From Kitasatospora sp040298565 (GTDB lineage Bacteria; Actinomycetota; Actinomycetes; Streptomycetales; Streptomycetaceae), in assembly GCF_040298565.1 (NCBI RefSeq), contig NZ_JBEPAK010000270.1, forward strand, positions 1-9,000: a stretch of 9,000 nt of DNA, written 5' to 3'. A model generated the notes under the pieces. It did no database searches, had not been told where the DNA came from, and saw only the letters and a list, made by a program, of their open reading frames with translations. Below are positions 6,323 to 9,000 of the stretch, one piece after another. The stretch's first letter is position 1; each line of letters starts with the position of its first letter. The translations under genes were made by a program, and so were the position numbers.

Positions 6323-6341
6323 GCGGGGCGGGCACCGCCGT
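6302..6341 (+). terminator. Terminator hairpin spanning the afsK stop codon
   Basis: ACGGCGGTGCCCGCC (6302-6316) and GGCGGGCACCGCCGT (6327-6341) form a perfect 15-bp stem, extendable by one C-G pair. The afsK stop TGA (6320-6322) lies in the loop, so the final codons supply the left arm. It has no T-tract. It could also stop galE transcription from the other side, as that gene converges on it. Confidence 0.65.
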
Positions 6342-6363
6342 ACCGGTGGTCGTCCGGGCCGAC

Positions 6364-6465
6364 GCCCAGGCCCAGGCCCAGGCCTAGGCCGAGGCCCAGG
6401 CCCAGGTACAGGCCGAGACTCAGGCCGAGGCCCGGGCCCAGACCCGGGCCCGGTTCCAGCCCGGG
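6364..6465. repeat. 17-unit GC-rich hexanucleotide array
   Basis: The 102 bases parse into 17 consecutive six-base units with consensus GCCCAG; variants include GCCGAG, GCCTAG, GTACAG, ACTCAG, GCCCGG and ACCCGG. The first three are identical, and divergence increases toward galE. The array ends one base before the galE stop codon (6467-6469) and begins shortly after the afsK terminator. No start signal suggests that it is translated. It is probably a slippage-generated minisatellite; any function is unknown. Confidence 0.8.
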
Positions 6466-6466
6466 A

Positions 6467-7459
6467 TCAGGCCTGGGTCCTGCGGGCCTCGGGGTGGCGG
6501 CTGCACCAGCCCTCCCACGCGGAGGAGACCATGTCCGCCACGTCGTGGACGGCGCTCCAGCCCAGCTCGCGCCGGATCAGGTCGGCGGAGGCCACCACCC
6601 GGGCCGGGTCGCCGGGGCGGCGCGGCGCCGTCTCGGGGGTGGTGTCGTACCCGGTGACCTTGCCGATCACCTCGATCATCTCCTTGACGCTGACGCCCTC
6701 GCCACGGCCGATGTTGAGCACCAGCGAGGTCTCGCCGGCCGGGTCGGCGGCCAGCCGCTTGGCGGCCGCCACGTGGGCCGAGGCGATGTCGGAGACGTGG
6801 ATGAAGTCGCGGACGCAGGTGCCGTCCGGGGTCTGGTAGTCGTCGCCGAAGACCAGCGGCGCCCGGCCGGCGGTGAGCCGCTCGAACACCATCGGGATCA
6901 GGTTGAACACCCCGGCGTCGGAGAGCTCGGGCGAGGCGGCGCCGGCCACGTTGAAGTAGCGCAGCGCCACGGTGGACATCCCGTGGGCCTTGCCCGCGGC
7001 GGCGACCAGCCACTCGCCGGCCAGCTTGGTCTCGCCGTACGGGCTCATCGGGGCGCAGGGGGTGGACTCGGTGACCAGGTCCACGTCCGGCATGCCGTAG
7101 ACGGCGGCGGAGGAGGAGAACAGGAAGCGCTTGACGCCGCCCTCGGCCGCGGCCTCCAGGACCGTCTGCAGGCCGATCACGTTCTCGCGGTAGTAGAGGA
7201 ACGGCTGCTCGACCGACTCACCGACCTGCTTCTTGGCGGCGAAGTGCAGGATGCCCTCGATGCCGTGCTCGCGGATCGCGGCGTCCAGGACGGCGCGGTC
7301 CAGGGTGGAGCCCTCGATCAGCGGGACGCCGGCCGGCACCCGGGAGGCGTCGCCGGTGCTGAGGTCGTCCAGGACGGCGACGCGCTCGCCGGCGTCGAGC
7401 AGCTGACGGACGACGTGCCCGCCGATGTATCCGGCTCCGCCGGTGATCAACCAAGTCAT
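6467..7459 (-). CDS. galE: UDP-glucose 4-epimerase
   Basis: GalE interconverts UDP-glucose and UDP-galactose using tightly bound NAD, in galactose use and in supplying UDP-galactose for envelope polysaccharides. The 330-residue protein is full length for the family. The N-terminal Rossmann motif TGGAGYIGG (G7, G10, G13) and DDLSTG (31-36, the NAD ribose-binding acidic end) are followed by AAKKQVGESVEQP (74-86), typical of GalE. The short-chain dehydrogenase/epimerase catalytic residues are intact: S116/S117 in SSSAAVYG and Y141/K145 in SPYGETK. The substrate-domain signatures RYFNVAGA and RDFIHVSDIA are present. No galT or galK is adjacent, so an anabolic role in envelope sugars is more likely than galactose catabolism; this is inference. 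The start ATG 7459 has a -10-like TAGGAT 6 bases upstream. Other NDP-sugar epimerase substrates cannot be excluded. Confidence 0.92.
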   Translation of the reverse strand: MTWLITGGAGYIGGHVVRQLLDAGERVAVLDDLSTGDASRVPAGVPLIEGSTLDRAVLDAAIREHGIEGILHFAAKKQVGESVEQPFLYYRENVIGLQTVLEAAAEGGVKRFLFSSSAAVYGMPDVDLVTESTPCAPMSPYGETKLAGEWLVAAAGKAHGMSTVALRYFNVAGAASPELSDAGVFNLIPMVFERLTAGRAPLVFGDDYQTPDGTCVRDFIHVSDIASAHVAAAKRLAADPAGETSLVLNIGRGEGVSVKEMIEVIGKVTGYDTTPETAPRRPGDPARVVASADLIRRELGWSAVHDVADMVSSAWEGWCSRHPEARRTQA

Positions 7460-7465
7460 GCGGCA

Positions 7466-7471
7466 ATCCTA
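7466..7471 (-). promoter_or_regulatory. Candidate -10 box of galE (leaderless)
   Basis: On the minus strand TAGGAT, a typical streptomycete -10 hexamer, ends 6 bases before ATG 7459, so transcription could begin at the start codon. The -35 region (AAGGTC at 17-base spacing) is weak. AGGA within the hexamer could alternatively act as a weak Shine-Dalgarno sequence. Confidence 0.45.
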
Positions 7472-7590
7472 GGCGTTCGCATTCGGTCGACCTTCTCGGG
7501 CGAGTCCAGCCAGGAATCAGGACAAATCGGTGAAATGCTGACAAAGATTTCCGTGCTCTCATGCCCGCGCTTTCGGCGTGGTGACGAATC

Positions 7591-7595
7591 GGAGG
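7591..7595 (+). promoter_or_regulatory. Ribosome-binding site of the HtrA-like protease gene
   Basis: GGAGG lies 7 bases before GTG 7603 and fixes that start, which gives a normal lipoprotein signal peptide. The 143-base divergent region shared with galE is relatively AT-rich around 7510-7560. It contains CTGACA (7538-7543), a possible -35 box, but I see no convincing -10 at the right distance. Confidence 0.7.
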
Positions 7596-7602
7596 CAGCC
7601 AG

Positions 7603-8757
7603 GTGAGCCGCAAGAAGGAACACAACCGCCCGCTGCCGGCCGGTCCGAGGCCGACCGGGCCCAAGGCGGCTCACCGGCGGCTGCTCGTGCCGGGCGCGGT
7701 CGCGGCGCTGACGGCACTGGCGCTGGTCGGGTGCAGCAGCACGTCCTCCTCGTCCTCCTCCACCGCCGCCTCCCCCTCGGCCGGCTCCGCGACCGCGGCC
7801 TCCGGCTCCCAGTCGGGCGGCGGGAACCAGCTGCAGCAGGACTACCAGACGGTGATCGCCAACGTGCTGCCCTCGGTGGTGCAGATCACCACGGGGGAGA
7901 GCCTCGGCTCCGGGATCGTCTACGACGACAAGGGCGACATCGTCACCAACGCCCACGTCGTCGGCTCGGCGAGCACCTTCACCGTCACCCTCGCCAACTC
8001 CACCAAGTCCCTGGACGCCACGCTGGTCGGCAGCTACCCCGACTCCGACCTCGCGGTGATCAAGCTCAGCAGCCCGCCGAGCGGCCTCAAGCCGGCCGCC
8101 TTCGGCGACTCGAGCAAGGTCGAAATCGGTCAGATCACCCTCGCCATGGGCAGCCCGCTGGGCCTGTCCAGCAGCGTCACCCAGGGCATCGTCTCGGCGA
8201 CCGGGCGGACCGTCACCGAGCCGCAGGGCGGCGGCTCCCCGGGCGCCACCATCGGCAACATGGTGCAGACCTCCGCCGCGATCAACCCCGGTAACAGCGG
8301 TGGCGCGCTGGTCAACCTGAGCAGCCAGGTGATCGGCATCAACACCCTCGCGGCGACCGAGCCGCAGGCGGGCGGCGCGGCCGCCCCCGGCATCGGCTTC
8401 GCGATCCCGGCGTCGACCATCACCAACATCGCGGACCAGCTGATCAAGCAGGGCAAGGTCACCAACTCCGGCCGCGCCGCACTCGGCATCACCGCCCGGA
8501 CGAGCTTCAACCAGCAGTTCCAGCCGTCCGGCGCGGCGATCGTCACGGTCACCCCGGGCGGCGCGGCCGCCGCCGCGGGGCTGCAGCCGGGTGACGTCAT
8601 CACCAAGATCGGCGACACCCCGGTCGACTCGCTGAACGCGCTCACCACCGCGCTCGCCTCGCTCACCCCGGGCAGCAAGGTCACCGTCACCTACGTCAGG
8701 GACGGCAACACCCAGACCGCCGAGGTCACCCTCGGCACCCTGGACACCACCCCGTAG
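7603..8757 (+). CDS. Lipoprotein HtrA/DegP-like serine protease with one PDZ domain
   Basis: This is an extracytoplasmic trypsin-like protease of the HtrA family, which degrades or refolds damaged exported proteins. The 384-residue protein starts with a basic stretch and hydrophobic core, then the lipobox LVGC with C44 as the predicted lipidated residue, so it should be anchored to the outer face of the membrane. A Ser/Thr/Ala-rich tether (45-72) follows. The catalytic triad is intact: H118 in TNAHVV, D149 in YPDSDLAVIKL and S232 in NPGNSGGAL. One PDZ domain occupies about 290-378 (RAALGITAR ... AGLQPGDVITKIGDTPVDS). Many actinobacterial HtrA proteins have a membrane helix rather than a lipobox. 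GTG 7603 is preceded by GGAGG. It is divergent from galE and followed by a hairpin, so it is probably transcribed alone. The substrate is unknown. Confidence 0.92.
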   Translation: MSRKKEHNRPLPAGPRPTGPKAAHRRLLVPGAVAALTALALVGCSSTSSSSSSTAASPSAGSATAASGSQSGGGNQLQQDYQTVIANVLPSVVQITTGESLGSGIVYDDKGDIVTNAHVVGSASTFTVTLANSTKSLDATLVGSYPDSDLAVIKLSSPPSGLKPAAFGDSSKVEIGQITLAMGSPLGLSSSVTQGIVSATGRTVTEPQGGGSPGATIGNMVQTSAAINPGNSGGALVNLSSQVIGINTLAATEPQAGGAAAPGIGFAIPASTITNIADQLIKQGKVTNSGRAALGITARTSFNQQFQPSGAAIVTVTPGGAAAAAGLQPGDVITKIGDTPVDSLNALTTALASLTPGSKVTVTYVRDGNTQTAEVTLGTLDTTP

Positions 8758-8760
8758 GGC

Positions 8761-8793
8761 CCGTCCGCCGACGCCGGCGGGGTCCGCGGACGG
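8761..8793 (+). terminator. Hairpin after the protease gene, probable terminator
   Basis: CCGTCCGC (8761-8768) and GCGGACGG (8786-8793) form a perfect 8-bp stem enclosing 17 GC-rich bases, starting 4 bases after the TAG stop. A second palindrome, ACGCCGGCGT (8794-8803), follows immediately. Position and order fit termination; there is no T-tract. Confidence 0.5.
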
Positions 8794-8812
8794 ACGCCGG
8801 CGTTCCCCGGCA

Positions 8813-8872
8813 CCGCCCCTGCCCGACGCCGTCCCCCTTCCCCCTCCGACGCCGCCCCTGCCCGACGCCGTC
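8813..8872. repeat. Two 21-base direct repeats, 39-bp period
   Basis: The 21 bases at 8813-8833 (beginning CCGCCCCTGCC and ending GACGCCGTC) recur exactly at 8852-8872. A pyrimidine run (8833-8847) separates them, and further GACGCCG-like pieces occur at 8770 and 8849. No gene is recognisable from 8758 to 9000; the remaining 8873-9000 is GC-rich with no other clear signal. Confidence 0.75.
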
Positions 8873-9000
8873 TCCTCTCCGGCGCCGCCTCCCTCCCCGA
8901 TGCCCCGGTGCGCCGCCGGGCCCGCCCACCGCGCAAGGGTGCTGCGGGCCGGCCGCCGCGCCGGACCCGCGCCGGGGCCGGTCCTCCGCTCGGTCTGGGC

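Noticed and set aside
8691..8936. Small minus-strand gene overlapping the protease end
   Set aside because: It is Arg/Gly-rich low complexity generated by the direct repeats, and it overlaps the protease C-terminus.

Overview
The window looks like chromosomal DNA from a streptomycete (Streptomyces, Kitasatospora or a close relative). It is very GC-rich, with third codon positions almost always G or C. No TTA codon is visible in any of the six genes. The kinase gene is recognisable as afsK, a gene known from Streptomyces.

Layout: (1) 99-1478 (+), a membrane-anchored L,D-transpeptidase of the YkuD fold with a tyrosine/glutamine-rich pentad-repeat N-terminus. (2) 1589-2533 (+), a stand-alone ketoacyl-ACP synthase III (FabH-like). 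(3) 2832-3479 (-), a TetR-family regulator. (4) 3911-6322 (+), the Ser/Thr kinase AfsK with a C-terminal PQQ-type beta-propeller. (5) 6467-7459 (-), UDP-glucose 4-epimerase GalE. (6) 7603-8757 (+), a lipoprotein HtrA-like serine protease with one PDZ domain. The first 98 and last 243 bases hold no recognisable gene.

Every gene appears to be its own transcription unit. Convergent pairs are separated by strong hairpins: a perfect 22-bp stem at 2663-2714, and a 15-bp stem at 6302-6341 that spans the afsK stop codon. Divergent pairs (tetR/afsK and galE/htrA) share intergenic control regions. afsK and the protease have clear Shine-Dalgarno sequences. The transpeptidase, fabH-like, tetR and galE starts have none or only weak ones; for three of them a -10-like hexamer lies where transcription would begin at the start codon, suggesting leaderless mRNAs.

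Themes are cell-envelope maintenance (transpeptidase, extracytoplasmic protease, UDP-galactose supply), acyl-chain initiation, and signalling to development and secondary metabolism (AfsK). The main non-genic signals are: an 11-base element shared by the first two promoters; a repeated 13-base, partly dyad motif between tetR and afsK; a 17-unit hexamer array between afsK and galE; a 39-bp-period repeat after the protease; and a 13-unit coding pentad repeat in the transpeptidase. I see no mobile element, CRISPR array, tRNA or rRNA, and no defence or biosynthetic cluster. This is a core-genome region with some unusual local features rather than a clear new system.
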